NCBI GenBank assembly: GCA_947650285.1
Contig: CANTFL010001264.1
Coordinates: forward strand, 1-64,000
Length of the DNA stretch: 64,000 bases
Direction: 5' to 3'
Origin: Hyaloperonospora brassicae
Taxonomy: Eukaryota > Oomycota > Peronosporomycetes > Peronosporales > Peronosporaceae
The number at the start of each line of letters is the position of its first letter. The stretch's first letter is position 1. The translations under genes and the position numbers were made by a program. Below the pieces are notes generated by a model, which did no database searches, had not been told where the DNA came from, and saw nothing but the letters and a program-made list of their open reading frames with translations. Shown here piece by piece: positions 34,556-45,856 of this stretch.

Positions 34556-35301
34556 ATGTCTATGCGGGTGATTCAAGACATGCACAGCCCGCTGCTGTGC
34601 CAGCATCTGCGGCAGACGATTCGTCGTCTGCTGCTCGTTCTTCGCCTGCAGCAAGAGGTGCTGCAGGTGCACGCGGTACAGCACCGCGTGCGCATGATGA
34701 CCCAGACATTGAGTTCATCTACTCTGGCGAGTCAGACGTGTCTGACTCGGGCAATGTTCCAAAGGCGTCTTGATCACCGGCGACGCCTCAGTATTCGCCA
34801 AGGCCACTGCCGGACGAACGGACTCGTGAGTTGCAACACAGTCTGTTCGGCAGTGATGACGAATCTGATGATGAGTATGATTGCTCATCGCCGCGATCAG
34901 CTCGTGCGAATTAGCACGAGCGACTGGACGATGGTGCAAGCCATCGTCATACTGACAATCGTGGTACCGACAAGGGTACCACTGTGAAGCGTGATGAGCT
35001 GAAGCCGTGGCGTTTGCCTGAACGGATCATCAATGGCTTGTCTCACGAGACAAGCCAACACCATCCAATACCCTTATTCGATGCGACTGAGCTTCACGGC
35101 TTGAGCTCCAGCGCGAAGAACTTTGGAGCTGAAGAAGACTTCTATCTCGATGTCTTCCTTATACATCGATGGTACAATGGTTACCAAAAGCGTGACAAGG
35201 CTTTGCTTTCGGCTGCGCGGGACGCGTTCGTCCAAAATGTCAAGAGTTATGGACGTGAAGGATGGCTCCAAAAACTTGAAGCAGTACGCCTCAGGTTATA
35301 A
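34556..35301 (+). pseudogene. Element B2 antisense ORF, degenerate
   Basis: Read opposite to B2 pol. One frame encodes SAADDSSSAARSS, YSGESDVSDS, HSLFGSDDESDDEYDCSSP and, after stops near 34771 and 34912, LPERIINGLSHETSQ, then RWYNGYQKRDKALLSAARDAF and GREGWLQKLEAVRL (34984-35301). It corresponds residue for residue to the antisense frame of B1 at 44400-45356. Function unknown. Confidence 0.6.
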
Positions 35302-35601
35302 AAGCGAACGCCAACCGGTGCAAGGTACCGGCTACATCGTTTGTCGAGTGAGGCAAGCATTCCTTGACTCACTTGGGGTAATACTTGTGCGAGTTGTGTT
35401 GACAACTCGCAACGTGCACATATGGATGTTTATTATCTAAGTTCGCTCTGGGGAAGGACTCACATCTCGGCTGCGATGAGGGACGCGATTGCAAACTTAC
35501 AATCCGTCTACAAGCGCCAAAAGCGCGGGTTTACTGATGGACCCGAGCACCAATCGGATGAGTCTCGTTGTACTAGTGGATGAGACCCTTAACATCAGCC
35601 A

Positions 35602-35742
35602 TCAGCTGGGATCGAGGTCCCAGCTGTCATAAGATGGTGGATATCCACGCCAGCGAACAAGGTAACTTGTCCGCTCCCTAATCTTCACGCGGTGGCTCAA
35701 GATACGCCCCACGTGAACGCGTCGGTCACCGTGATAATCCAC
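35602..35742 (-). pseudogene. Element B2 chromodomain
   Basis: The minus frame encodes VDYHGDRRVHVGRILSHRV followed by YLVRWRGYPPSYDSW, the classic chromodomain pattern at the C-terminus of chromovirus integrases. Such domains are thought to guide insertion to particular chromatin. A stop separates it from the integrase frame just upstream. Confidence 0.8.
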
Positions 35743-35801
35743 TATGGGCTCCGGTGGTGGTGGAAGGATAGGTCCGGCTCAGCGGCCGGGCCTGCATGAG
35801 T

Positions 35802-37040
35802 CTATGGGTAACCATGAGCGTTGCCTGACCGAGTTGAGGGAGAACGCCGATCACGAACACGATCGTCGACACGACTTGTTGTCGACCGTGCGACGTCTCC
35901 GTGCCGATCAAAAGAAATACCGATCGGATTTCGCGTTCTCTCAGCTTGAGAACGAACGCGAGAGGCGCCATTTGCGCGACGGGCTAGAGGCGGCTCGTCG
36001 CGAGACTGCGTTACTGAAGGAACAACTTGAGTGTTTGGTCCGTGATCACAAGAATATATTGGGGATTCTTGAACGTGCTGGTTATCTTCGCTCTCGGAAG
36101 AGGATTCGTGCTGATTGTACGGGCGGAGACGACCAACATAAAACGTAGGATGTGTGCGCATCCTGCGAGGCAACTCATTCTTGTATGAATTGCCTTTGCG
36201 GTGACACACTCGAAATGGTCCAATGTATTTCGGCAGTAGTTTACCACTGCCGACATTAGTGACTGCATGTCCAGGTAGGTTTACCGTAGACAGTAGTACT
36301 AGGTCATTAACATTAAATGAAAGAACATTTGCTCTTCCATTCTTGTCTGCGTTCCGTTTCTGAAGGTCCACCGCATTTGCGATGGAGTCCTGAACGAAAC
36401 GGACTACCGCTTTTCGAGTCAGCAGGAAGTTCTCTGCTGACTCGTTGTTTTGTCTTTCAGTGCGCTTCGTGCGCACTGCTAAGAGATTGTTCTCTTCTTC
36501 AGCGAGGTTTTCTTCTTCCTCGCTGGCATAATCGTTGACGATGCTGAATATACCAGCATCGTCATCATTGTCTGAAGTAGCATCAGCGTCATTGCTACTG
36601 CTAAGGCCGATTGATTCGATGTAGACATAATCGACATCGGCATTAAATGTATCGGCATGTGCGATGATACGTAATGAGAAAGAGCCAAAACACTTTTTGC
36701 TCGAGCGAGTCCCCCCTTAACCCAGAGTCACTCTGTATGAGGCTGGAATGCGTGGGTGACGTACGCCATTCACGTAGAACGGTGTACGCGTCGTGGACGC
36801 ATGCACGGAGTTGTTGATGGCAAATTCGACCATCGGCAAGAACTCACTCTAACTCGAGAACGAGTGGACATATCCTCGAAGTATTTCTTCGAGAACACGG
36901 TTCGCACGTTCTGTCTGACCATCTGTTCCAGGATGGTCAGAGGTTGACATTTTCAACCGTTTTCCCAATGTGCGGAACACGGTTTGGCAAAATGCCGCCG
37001 TGAACCGAGGGTCACGGTCGGATACGAATTTACGAGGCAA
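35802..37040 (-). pseudogene. Element B2 integrase, core end and C-terminal domain
   Basis: Minus frames cover FVSDRDPRFTAAF, DHPGTDGQTERANRVLEE (core region with the catalytic Glu), then FVQDSIANAVDLQKRNADKNGR and LPKYIGPFRVCHRKGNSYKNELPRRMRTHPTFYVGRL (the GPF/Y module). The region is split into several frames. From about 36950 down to 35300 it is almost identical to its inverted partner at 42890-44540 in B1. Confidence 0.8.
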
Positions 37041-37079
37041 ACCATGGAATCGGAAGATCGTGTCAAGAAAGACACGAGC

Positions 37080-37937
37080 TCATCCGCGTGCCGTGACGGA
37101 CTTGGGCAATGCAGCAAGATGCACCATCTTGCTGAATCGGTCAACAAACACAAGAATACCATTATTCTTGTGAGTGTCTTCGAGAAACCCGAAGACGAAG
37201 TCCATTAAAACGGACTGCCAGCACTCTGCCGGGACCGTTAGAGGCTGTAATGGTGCACGGGATGAAGGACTAGGCTTCACCCGTTGAAAAACCTCGCAAG
37301 CACGTATGTACTTGCGTACAAACTGATACTGGCGAGGCCAGTAAAAGTCACGACTTACCGTGAGGTAAGTCTTTTCTCTCCCACGATGGCCACCTGTTGG
37401 GGCATCGTGACACTCATACATGATGCGTAATCGCAAATCATTATGAGTGGGGACAACAACACGAGGCGTGTCACCGTCAACGGCCGTACAATATAACATT
37501 CCGTTACGCGTTGTGTACCGATCCGATGAGGATCGGTACAAAGCCGGTAAATCCTTCAATGATTTACTCGATGGATGCACCAGATGATCCATTATTCGCA
37601 GAAGATCCTTATCTTCTGCGTATACCTTTCGTACGTCGTCACGTAAGCTTGACGACGGAACACTGGTTGTCAGTGTCGCAACAGTGGGCTTATCCTCATT
37701 GTTCGATTGTGCGACCGGCTCGAAATCGGGCCGGCGCGAAAGCCCATCAGCGACGACGTTTGGTCGTCCTGGTTTATATTTCACGGAGAAGTTGTACTCC
37801 GCAAAGAAAGACAACCACCTCGCCATTCTCTGCGAGAGGTGTGGGCTGTTTACGGCCATGCGTAGTGACGCATGGTCGGTATACACGATGAATGGTCTAT
37901 CTCCCAAGAGATAGGCGCAGAAACTTAGCCAGTGCAT
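37080..37937 (-). pseudogene. Element B2 RNase H end and integrase zinc-binding/core start
   Basis: One 285-codon minus frame reads VYTDHASLR (RNase H), the KPGRPNVVADGLSRRPDFE tether, the integrase zinc finger (H-x-H with CEVFQRVKPSP in place of the usual CDVCQR, losing one Cys) and the start of the core (LMDFVFGFLEDTHKNNGILVFVDRFSKM). It is the longest surviving pol frame of B2. Confidence 0.8.
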
Positions 37938-39371
37938 ATTTCATGGCAAGGAGTTCCTTGTCATGCACTGGGTAATTGCGCTCAGCTGCTTGCAGCTGAC
38001 GCGACTGATAGCAGATGACGCTCTCCGCGCCATCTGCGTCAAACTGCATCAACGCACAGCCGATTGCAAAATCGCTGACGTCACAGACCACATGAAATGG
38101 TCTGTCCTGATCTGCAATCGCCAATATCGGCGACTGCATCAAGCTTTGCTTGATACCCTCAAAGGAACGCTGGCACTCAGCGTTCCGTGTCCGCTTGACA
38201 TTTTTTTGAGTAAACAAGAAAGATGAACAGTCATATCGGCATAGTTGGGCGAATACTTGTGCAAGTACGCCACTAGCCCAAGGAACTTACGAAGTCCCTT
38301 TACATCGACTTGCACTGGCCAGTCGGTGATCGTCTTAATCTTCTCGGGATCGGGGCGTACACCGTGTTTAGCCCACGATGCACCCGAGAAGTGGGTATTT
38401 GCTAGCCGCAAATATACACTTCTTGAGGTTTGCGTACAACTTGTGCTTGCGCATGATTTAAAGGACCTGACGAACGTGAGTTCTGTGAACTTCAACGTCT
38501 GTCTTCCCGTCTATAGCCCGGCTAAGGACGAACACATCGTCGAAGTAACTTGGTGCGAAATCTCGCCACATTTGTCTTCCGTCCGTTGAATGTTGAAGGG
38601 GCGTTACTCATCCCCTGTGGAATCACTAGCCACTCATACAGCATACCGCTGGGGGTACTCACTGCCGTGAACGGAATGTCCCGTTCACGCATGAGGATCT
38701 GATAGAATACATCCATCAGATCCATGGACGAGAAGATATACTCTTAGACATACCATCTATGATAACTTCCATCCTCGGTATCGGCGTCTGAGCCGGTACC
38801 GTTGCAGCATTCAATTTGTTGAATGCGTGCACTATCCGCCATCCTCCTGTGGCCTTTCGCACACAGAAGGTCGGAGAGCTGTGAGGAGATGTTGATTCCC
38901 TCACATGGCCCGCTGCTAAGCGATCGGCACAGAACTTGTCGATCGCTATCACTTGTTCACGAGGCAGTGGTCACTGCTTCATGACACAATACTTCGAGCC
39001 CGGTTTGAGCTCGATCTCGTGTCGAGTGCCTTTGTCCTTAGGCAACTCGCAAGGCACGGCTTCAGGGAACACATCCTTGATTTCGATTAAATTCTTCAAA
39101 CAAAGGATTTGCCTGGAGCGACTTCCAAGATTGAGACGTGTAAGGCTCAATCCGAGTCTTCTCATCGAGGAGACTTTCGTCCATCGATGAGCTGCTGAGA
39201 ACCCGTTCGTTCTCAGCAAATACTGTGGCCGACCGAATATCGGCCACATACTCATCCTCTGTGACGAGTATGTAGATCTGCTTGACTTTGCCACTACGCA
39301 GATCACGCAAGAAACGGTTCGGTTCTAGCGTTGGAAACTGAGTTATCTCCGAAGTTAACTTCGGAGGCACA
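37897..39371 (-). pseudogene. Element B2 reverse transcriptase/RNase H start
   Basis: Frames across this region encode PPKLTSEIT, the RT palm (SPTFCVRKATGGWRIVHAFNKLNAAT, MDLMDVFYQILMRERDIPFT), a YFDD active-site box at about 38535-38546, the thumb, and RNase H (ADQDRPFHVVCDVSDFAIGCAL). Several frameshifts break it. The segment starts abruptly at PPKLTSE (39371), where it meets B1 gag head to head. Confidence 0.8.
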
Positions 39372-39714
39372 TTTTCACGGGGAGATAAAGACGCTCTCCG
39401 AAGCTATCTACGCTGCGGATCAGGAAGACTTAAGTGTGCAACAGGATCAAACTACTCTTACACCATATCGTCCACAAAGACGATCAGCTGTCAGAGGTCC
39501 AGAACCAATAGACCTCTGTCATGTTGAGGGCGAGAAACCTCGCCCTGATAATGAGAAGCGAATGGTGAGATGTCATCGCTGTCATAAGCTGAAACACTAT
39601 GCATACGAATGCAGTATCCCCCGCTCAGAACCCCGTGTTGCTGAGCGCAGCAACCGTCCACGAGTAAGAAGAACTGGAGGACGAGGGTCTGATGCTGTTG
39701 CAAAGCCGCAATAG
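39372..39714 (+). pseudogene. Element B1 gag C-terminus with CCHC knuckle
   Basis: Starts with the residue expected right after the GPVR at 12494 (HFHGEIKTLSEAIYAADQEDLS versus HLFRLELNTLEEAISAAEQEDFS in B2). It continues to CHRCHKLKHYAYEC (C-x2-C-x4-H-x4-C) and a basic tail ending AVAKPQ and stop. Confidence 0.85.
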
Positions 39715-39752
39715 CGAAGCGGACCATCAAAAAATTAACGGGGTCAGTAGGG

Positions 39753-40220
39753 TTGGAGCACCCTATTGGTCCAGCAACATCAAGAGAATTTGCAAATCTC
39801 TTGACGAAGGTTGCTCCCGACACACAGTCACTGTGTGTCTCTGCACCTGTTGATGAAGTTTCCCTCATCACCTTAACATTGGAAGTGACAAAGGACTTGT
39901 CACTTCGCGCCCTAGTTGACTGTGGGACGTCGAACAACTTTGCTCGTCGCCAGTCACTAGAGGCTGGAAGTATCAACTTCGTGGAGCGGGAGATCCGTCC
40001 AACGAGAATAACGATACGCCTAGCGACAGGCGAATCGATCACTGTGAAGAAACGTGTAGTCGGAATCCACTACATGCTGGAAGATGAAAATTACGATGAT
40101 GACTTCATCGTACTCGACCTGGATGACAAGTTTGATGTCATCCTAGGACTACCTTGGCTCAGACGATACGAGCCAAAAGTGAGCTGGCAGAATCGATCAG
40201 TATCGATGCCTGCCGCTTAA
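39753..40220 (+). CDS. Element B1 aspartic protease (intact frame, 155 aa)
   Basis: Uninterrupted frame with ALVDCGTSNNF (active-site triplet DCG, not DSG or DTG), RLATGESITV and the second conserved motif VILGLPWLRRYEP, as in retropepsins. As part of a decayed element it is unlikely to act, but it shows that the atypical Cys is shared with B2 and is not a private mutation. The 0.6 kb downstream is linker with VLVNDGS and PPKLTSE. Confidence 0.75.
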   Translation: MEHPIGPATSREFANLLTKVAPDTQSLCVSAPVDEVSLITLTLEVTKDLSLRALVDCGTSNNFARRQSLEAGSINFVEREIRPTRITIRLATGESITVKKRVVGIHYMLEDENYDDDFIVLDLDDKFDVILGLPWLRRYEPKVSWQNRSVSMPAA

Positions 40221-40246
40221 TCATCAGATGACGATCTAAGAATACC

Positions 40247-42350
40247 TTGGAACGCCCAAATTCATGTGGGTGTTCTGCGAGTGAGTGCGATGGCCTCACT
40301 TGCGGTACGGTCGTTAGTACGCCTGTGCAAGAAAAAATTGTAGATGATCACTACACTGTGGAGAAAAATCTCCTGGATCCTGTGGAAGTGATTTCCCAAA
40401 AAGTAATTGAGACAGTGAATGTCTTGGTTAATGACGGATCAAGCGTAGGCGCTCACACGCTTGATCTGATTGTGCCTCCAAAGTTAACTTCAGAGATAAC
40501 TCAGTTGCCAACGCTAGAACCGAACCGTTTCTTGCGTGATCTGCGTAGTGGCAAAGTCAAGCAGATCTACATACTCGTCACAGAGGATGAGTATGTGGCC
40601 GATATTCGGTCGGCCACAGTATTTGCTGAGAACGAACGGGTTCTCAGCAGCTCATCGATGGACGAAAGTCTCCTCGATGAGAAGACTCGGATTGAGCCTT
40701 ACACGTCTCAATCTTGGAAGTCGCTCCAGGCAAATCCTTTGTTTAAAGAATTTAATCGAAATCAAGGATGTGTTCCCTGAAGCCGTGCCTTGCGAGTTGC
40801 TTAAGGACAAAGGCACTCGACACGAGATCGAGCTCAAACCGGTCTCGAAGTACTGTGTCATGAAGCAGTGGCCACTGCCTCGTGAACAGGTGCAAGCGAT
40901 CGATAAGTTCTTTACCGATCGATTAGCGGCAGGCCATGTGAGGGAATCAACATCCCCTCACAGCTCTCCGTATTCTGTGTGCGAAAGGCCACAGGAGAGT
41001 AGCGGATATTGCACGCGTTCAACAAGTTGAATGCTGCAACGGTACCGGCTCAGACGCCGATACCGAGGAAGGACGTAATCATAGATCGTATGTCAAAGAG
41101 TACCATCTTTTCGTCCATGGATCTGATGGATGTATTCTATCAGATCCTCATGCGTGAACAAGACATCCCGTACACAGCAGTGAGTACCCCCAGCGGGATG
41201 CTGTAGGAGTGGCTAGTTATGCCACAGGGGCTGAGCAATGCCCCTGCAACGTTCAACAGATGTGTTACAAATCTGTTGAGACCGGTGCGTGATTTCGCAC
41301 CGAGTTACTTCGACGATGTGTTTGTCCATAGCCAGGATATGGACGGAAAGACGGACGTTGAAGTTCGACAGAACTCACGTTCGTCAAGTCCTTCAACTCA
41401 TGCGCCAGAATAAGTTGTATGCCAACCTCAAGAAGTGTATATTCGCGGCTAGCGAAATATGACTTCTTTGTTCCATCGTGGGTAAACACGGTGTACGCCC
41501 CGATCCCGAGAAGATTAAGACGATCACCGACTGGCCAGTGCCATTCGATGTCAAGGGAATAAGGAAGTTCCTTGGTCTAGCGGCGTACTTGCACAAGTAC
41601 TCTCGCAACTACGCCGAGATGACTGTTCATCTTTCTTGCTTGCTCAAGCAAAATGTCAAGTGGTCATGGAACGCAGGGTGTAAGCGTCCCTTTGAGGTTA
41701 ATAAGCAAAGGTTGATGCAATCGCCGATCTTGGAGATTGCAGATCAGGACAGACCATTTCATGTGGTCTGTGACGCCAGCGATTTTGCAATCGGCTGTGC
41801 GTTAATGCAGTTCGATGCGGATGGCGCGGAGAGCGTCATCTGTTATCATTCGCGTCAGCTGCAAGCAGCTGAGCGTAATTTCCCAGTGCATGACAACGAA
41901 CTCCTTGCCATGAAGTACGCACTGGCTAAGTTTCGCATCTATCTCTTGGGAGATAGACCGTTCATTGTCTATACGGACCATGCGTCACTACGCACCCACC
42001 TCTCGCAAAGGATGGCGAGGTAGTTGTCTTTCTCCTTGGATTAAAACTTCTCCGTGGAGTACAAACTAGGACGACTGAACGTCGTCGCTGATGCGGCATC
42101 ACGTCGGCCCAATTTCGAGCCGACTACACACGTCAATAGTGAGGCCTTGCCCACTATTGCGACGCTGTCAGTCCGTGTGCTGTCGTCGCCTTTACTCGAC
42201 GACATGCGGAAGTCGTACGCAGGAGATAAGAGTCTTCTCCGTTTGATGAGTCGGCTTGAAAAACCATTCCGGAAATTCTTTTCGGATTTGACGGCTCTAT
42301 ACCGTTCCTCTTTAATTCGGCACACGACTCGCAATGGTCTGCTGTATTAA
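40247..42350 (+). pseudogene. Element B1 reverse transcriptase and RNase H
   Basis: Frames 40247-40780, 40536-41030, 41009-41413, 41478-42023 and 42054-42350 together give linker, RT palm with SYFDDVFVHS at about 41306, connection, RNase H (ADQDRPFHVVCDASDFAIGCAL, VYTDHASLR) and the tether before integrase. A TAG interrupts GML-EWLV at 41204 and there are at least three frameshifts. Confidence 0.85.
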
Positions 42351-42416
42351 ACAGGAGTTGCTGACGACTCCCCTCGTGTCGTCGTTCTCGATCATGATGA
42401 TTTGCGTTAAAGCATC

Positions 42417-44038
42417 ATGTTCAAATGTCACGATGCGCCGTCAGGCGGGCATCGTGGTAGAGAGAAGACTCATCTTACATTAAGTCGTGACTTTTACTGG
42501 CCCCGCCAGTATCAGTTTGTCCGCAAGTACATTCGGTCTTGCGATGTCTGCCAACGGGTGAAGCCTAGTCCTTCATCCCGTGCACCGTTACAACCTCTGC
42601 CGGGACTGGCAGAATGTTGGGGGTCCTTTTCCATGGACTTTGTCTTCGAGTTTCTCGAAGACACTCACACGAATAATTGTATTCTTGTGTTTGTTGACCG
42701 ATGTCAGCAAGATGGTGCATCTTGCTGAGGTCCCCTAGTAGATCACGGCTCAAGGCGGTGCGCGTGTCTCCATCGACACGATATTTCGACTCCACGGATT
42801 ACCCCGTGAACTCGTATCCGACCGTGATCCTCGGTTCACGGCGGAGTTTTGTCAATCCGTGTTCCGCACTTTAGGAACACTGTTGAAAATGTCAATCTCT
42901 GACCATCCTGAAACAGATGGTCAGACAGAATGTGCAAACCGTGTTCTCGAAGAAATACTTCGAGGATATGTCCACTCGTTCTCGAGTTAGAGTGAGTTCT
43001 TGCCGATGGTCGAATTTGCCATCAACAACTCCGTGCATGCGTCCACGACGCGTACACCGTTCTACGTGAATGGCGTACGTCACCCACGCATTCCCGCCCT
43101 CATACAGAGTGACTCTGGGTTAAAGGGGGACTCGCTCGAGCAAAAAGTGTTTTGGCTCTATCTCATTACGTATCATCGCGCATGCCGATACATTTAATGC
43201 CGATGTCGATTGTGTCTACATCGAATCAATCGGCCTTAGCAGTAGCAATGACGCTGATGCTACTTCAGACAATGATGACGATGCTGGTATATTCAGCATC
43301 GTCAACGATTATGCCAGCGAGGAAGAAGAAAACCTCGCTGAAGAAGAGAACAATCTCTTAGCAGTGCGCACGAAGCGCACTGAAAGACAAAACAACGAGT
43401 CAGCAGAGAACTTCCTGCTGACTCGAGAAGCGGTAGTCCGTTTCGTTCAGGACTCCATCGCAAATGCGGTGGACCTTCAGAAACGGAACGCAGACAAGAA
43501 TGGAAGAGCAAATGTTCTTTCATTTAATGTTAATGACCTAGTACTACTGTCTACGGTAAACCTACCTGGACATGCAGTCACTAATGTCGGCAGTGGTAAA
43601 CTACTGCCGAAATACATTGGACCATTTCGAGTGTGTCACCGCAAAGGCAATTCATACAAGAATGAGTTGCCTCGCAGGATGCGCACACATCCTACGTTTT
43701 ATGTTGGTCGTCTCCGCCCGTACAATCAGCACGAATCCTCTTCCGAGAGCGAAGATAACCAGCACGTTCAAGAATCCCCAATATATTCTTGTGATCACGG
43801 ACCAAACACTCAAGTTGTTCCTTCAGTAACGCAGTCTCGCGACGAGCCGCCTCTAGCCCGTCGCGCAAATGGCGCCTCTCGCGTTCGTTCTCAAGCTGAG
43901 AGAACGCGAAATCCGATCGGTATTTCTTTTGATCGGCACGGAGACGTCGCACGGTCGACAACAAGTCGTGTCGACGATCGTGTTCGTGATCGGCGTTCTC
44001 CCTCAACTCGGTCAGGCAACGCTCATGGTTACCCATAG
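42417..44038 (+). pseudogene. Element B1 integrase
   Basis: Zinc-binding HHCC domain (CHDAPSGGHRGREKTHL ... CDVCQRVKPSP), core start (SMDFVFEFLEDTHTNNCILVFVD), a frameshift after DRCQQDG, core end (ELVSDRDPRFT, DGQTECANRVLEEIL) and an intact C-terminal frame 43364-44038 with the GPF/Y module. The 3' part is almost identical to B2 in inverted orientation. Confidence 0.85.
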
Positions 44039-44097
44039 ACTCATGCAGGCCCGGCCGCTGAGCCGGACCTATCCTTCCACCACCACCGGAGCCCATA

Positions 44098-44240
44098 GTG
44101 GATTATCACGGTGACCGACGCGTTCACGTGGGGCGTATCTTGAGCCATCGCGTGAAGATTAGGGAGCGGACAAGTTACCTTGTTCGCTGGCGTGGATATC
44201 CACCATCTTATGACAGCTGGGACCTCGATCCCAGCTGATG
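44098..44240 (+). pseudogene. Element B1 chromodomain
   Basis: Frame VDYHGDRRVHVGRILSHRV ... YLVRWRGYPPSYDSWDLDPS, then TGA. Aromatic and acidic positions typical of a chromodomain are present. It is out of frame with the preceding integrase frame. Confidence 0.8.
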
Positions 44241-44399
44241 GCTGATGTTAAGGGTCTCATCCACTAGTACAACGAGACTCATCCGATTGGTGCTCGGGTC
44301 CATCAGTAAACCCGCGCTTTTGGCGCTTGTAGACGGATTGTAAGTTTGCAATCGCGTCCCTCATCGCAGCCGAGATGTGAGTCCTTCCCCAGGGCGAAC

Positions 44400-45356
44400 T
44401 TAGATAATAAACATCCATATGTGCACGTTGCGAGTTGTCAACACAACTCGCACAAGTATTACCCCAAGTGAGTCAAGGAATGCTTGCCTCACTCGACAAA
44501 CGATGTAGCCGGTACCTTGCACCGGTTGGCGTTCGCTTTTATAACCTGAGGCGTACTGCTTCAAGTTTTTGGAGCCATCCTTCACGTCCATAACTCTTGA
44601 CATTTTGGACGAACGCGTTCCGCGCAGCCGAAAGCAAGGCTTTGTCACGCTTTTGGTTGCCGTTGTACCATCGATGTCTGAGGAAGACATCGAGATAGAA
44701 GTCTTCTTCAGCGCGAAAGTTGCTTCGCGCTGGGAGCTCAAGCCGTGAAGCTCAGTCGCATCGAATAAGGGTATTCGATGGTGCTGGCTTGTCTCGTGAG
44801 ACAAGCCATTGATGAGCCGTTCAGGCAAACTCCACGGCCTCCGCTCATAACGCTTCGACGTGGTATCCTTGCCGGTACCACGAGTTAATATATGGCGACG
44901 GCTCACGCCATCGTCAACGCGCTCGTGCGAGGGCGGACGAGTTAACCGTGGTGATGAGCAATCATATTCATCACCATATTCATCATCACTGCCGAACAGA
45001 CTGTGACGCATGTCGCGAGTCCGTTCGTTCGGCAGGTTGTTTGGTGAGCGAGGCACCGCAAATGAACGCGATGCCTCTTTCGGCTTTTCCGAGTCAGACA
45101 CACCTGACTCTCCAGAGTAGCTGACCCCTAGCTCGAGGTCACTGTGTGCATGTGGTGCGATACCACATGCGCCAGCAGCAACACTTTCTTCAGGCAAGGA
45201 ACAAGCAGCAGACGACGAATTGTCTGCCGCAGAGGCTGGCACGGTAACAGACCGTGTCGTCTTTGGATCTCCCCGCATAGACATGTTAACTATGCAAGCC
45301 AAAGTGGGAATAAAGGGATCTGAACAACAAGTACTCCCCATCCCGTTGGTATCCAA
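44400..45356 (-). pseudogene. Element B1 antisense ORF (318 codons)
   Basis: Longest antisense frame of the nest, running from near the 3' LTR back toward integrase. It has a low-complexity acidic/Ser start (YSGESGVSDSE, HSLFGSDDEYGDEYDCSSPR), LPERLINGLSHETSQHHRIPLFDATELHGL, then a frameshift. In the adjoining frame follow RWYNGNQKRDKALLSAARNAF and GREGWLQKLEAVRL, as in B2. I do not recognise a family. Plant Tat-type elements are known to carry antisense genes in this position, but no homology is claimed. Confidence 0.6.
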
Positions 45357-45412
45357 CGGGTGGCCATAATGTTTCGATAGTCACACGGTAACTATCAGTT
45401 AAGGGAGGGGTG

Positions 45413-45856
45413 ATGTAACGGGGTAGCCCGTTACATGATATTGTCACTGAGGATAAAATGAAAATAAAGAATATTACGTGGAATATTCTTTCAACAATAT
45501 CACAGAGCATGATGATATTGTTGAAGATGACCGAAGGGTATACTCATTGGTTGATATCGTGATGATATCAACCCACCAGCTGCTGCTAGACGCGTGCAAC
45601 GGGTGGGTAGTGGACGCCATCATACGTTTAGTTAGATTAATATAATTAAGTCAAGATAAACAGAGACACAAGATTGATAGGACTTAATTATATTATAATA
45701 ACAGTTTTACTTTTACCAGAGACTAGCGTGTTCACTAGTATCCTTTCCTTCCTCTGTGTTGGTGCAACACATAGTAGGGCACTGACTAACACTGTTGTCT
45801 GTGGAAGTGAGCTCCGTACTGGTTGACCATAACCTTGTCATCAGTGCCCCGTTACA
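45413..45856 (+). mobile_element. Element B1, 3' LTR
   Basis: 444 bp from TGTAACGGGG to CCCCGTTACA, with the purine tract AAGGGAGGGGTGA directly before it (45400-45412). It matches 11337-11711 over the shared part and B2 LTRs more distantly. It abuts the integrase end of element A at 45857. Confidence 0.9.

Larger units (their letters stand above)
12495..39371. mobile_element. 26.9 kb block inserted in B1 gag (FSH array plus split element B2)
   Basis: The left edge is B2 sequence (minus) just after the VLVNDGS motif. The right edge is B2 sequence (minus) starting at PPKLTSE, which follows VNDGS closely in the uninterrupted B1 copy (40420-40490). The two ends of the block are therefore neighbours in an intact element. 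Inside, B2's 5' half (12495-15077) and 3' half (34036-39371) flank an FSH array that is cut at one and the same codon at both ends. About 20 bp of B2 are missing at the opening point. Confidence 0.75.

Noticed and set aside
35744..36148. 134-codon coiled-coil gene inside the gypsy elements (also 43692-44096 on the other strand)
   Set aside because: It overlaps the integrase C-terminal coding sequence antisense. Identity between the two copies is explained by the near-identical DNA tract, so independent coding is not supported.
12495..39371. Simple inversion between B1 and B2 as the explanation
   Set aside because: Flipping the block joins gag (GPVR) to PPKLTSE and VNDGS to gag, which leaves one element deleted and one duplicated. 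The circular-permutation reading restores both without such loss.
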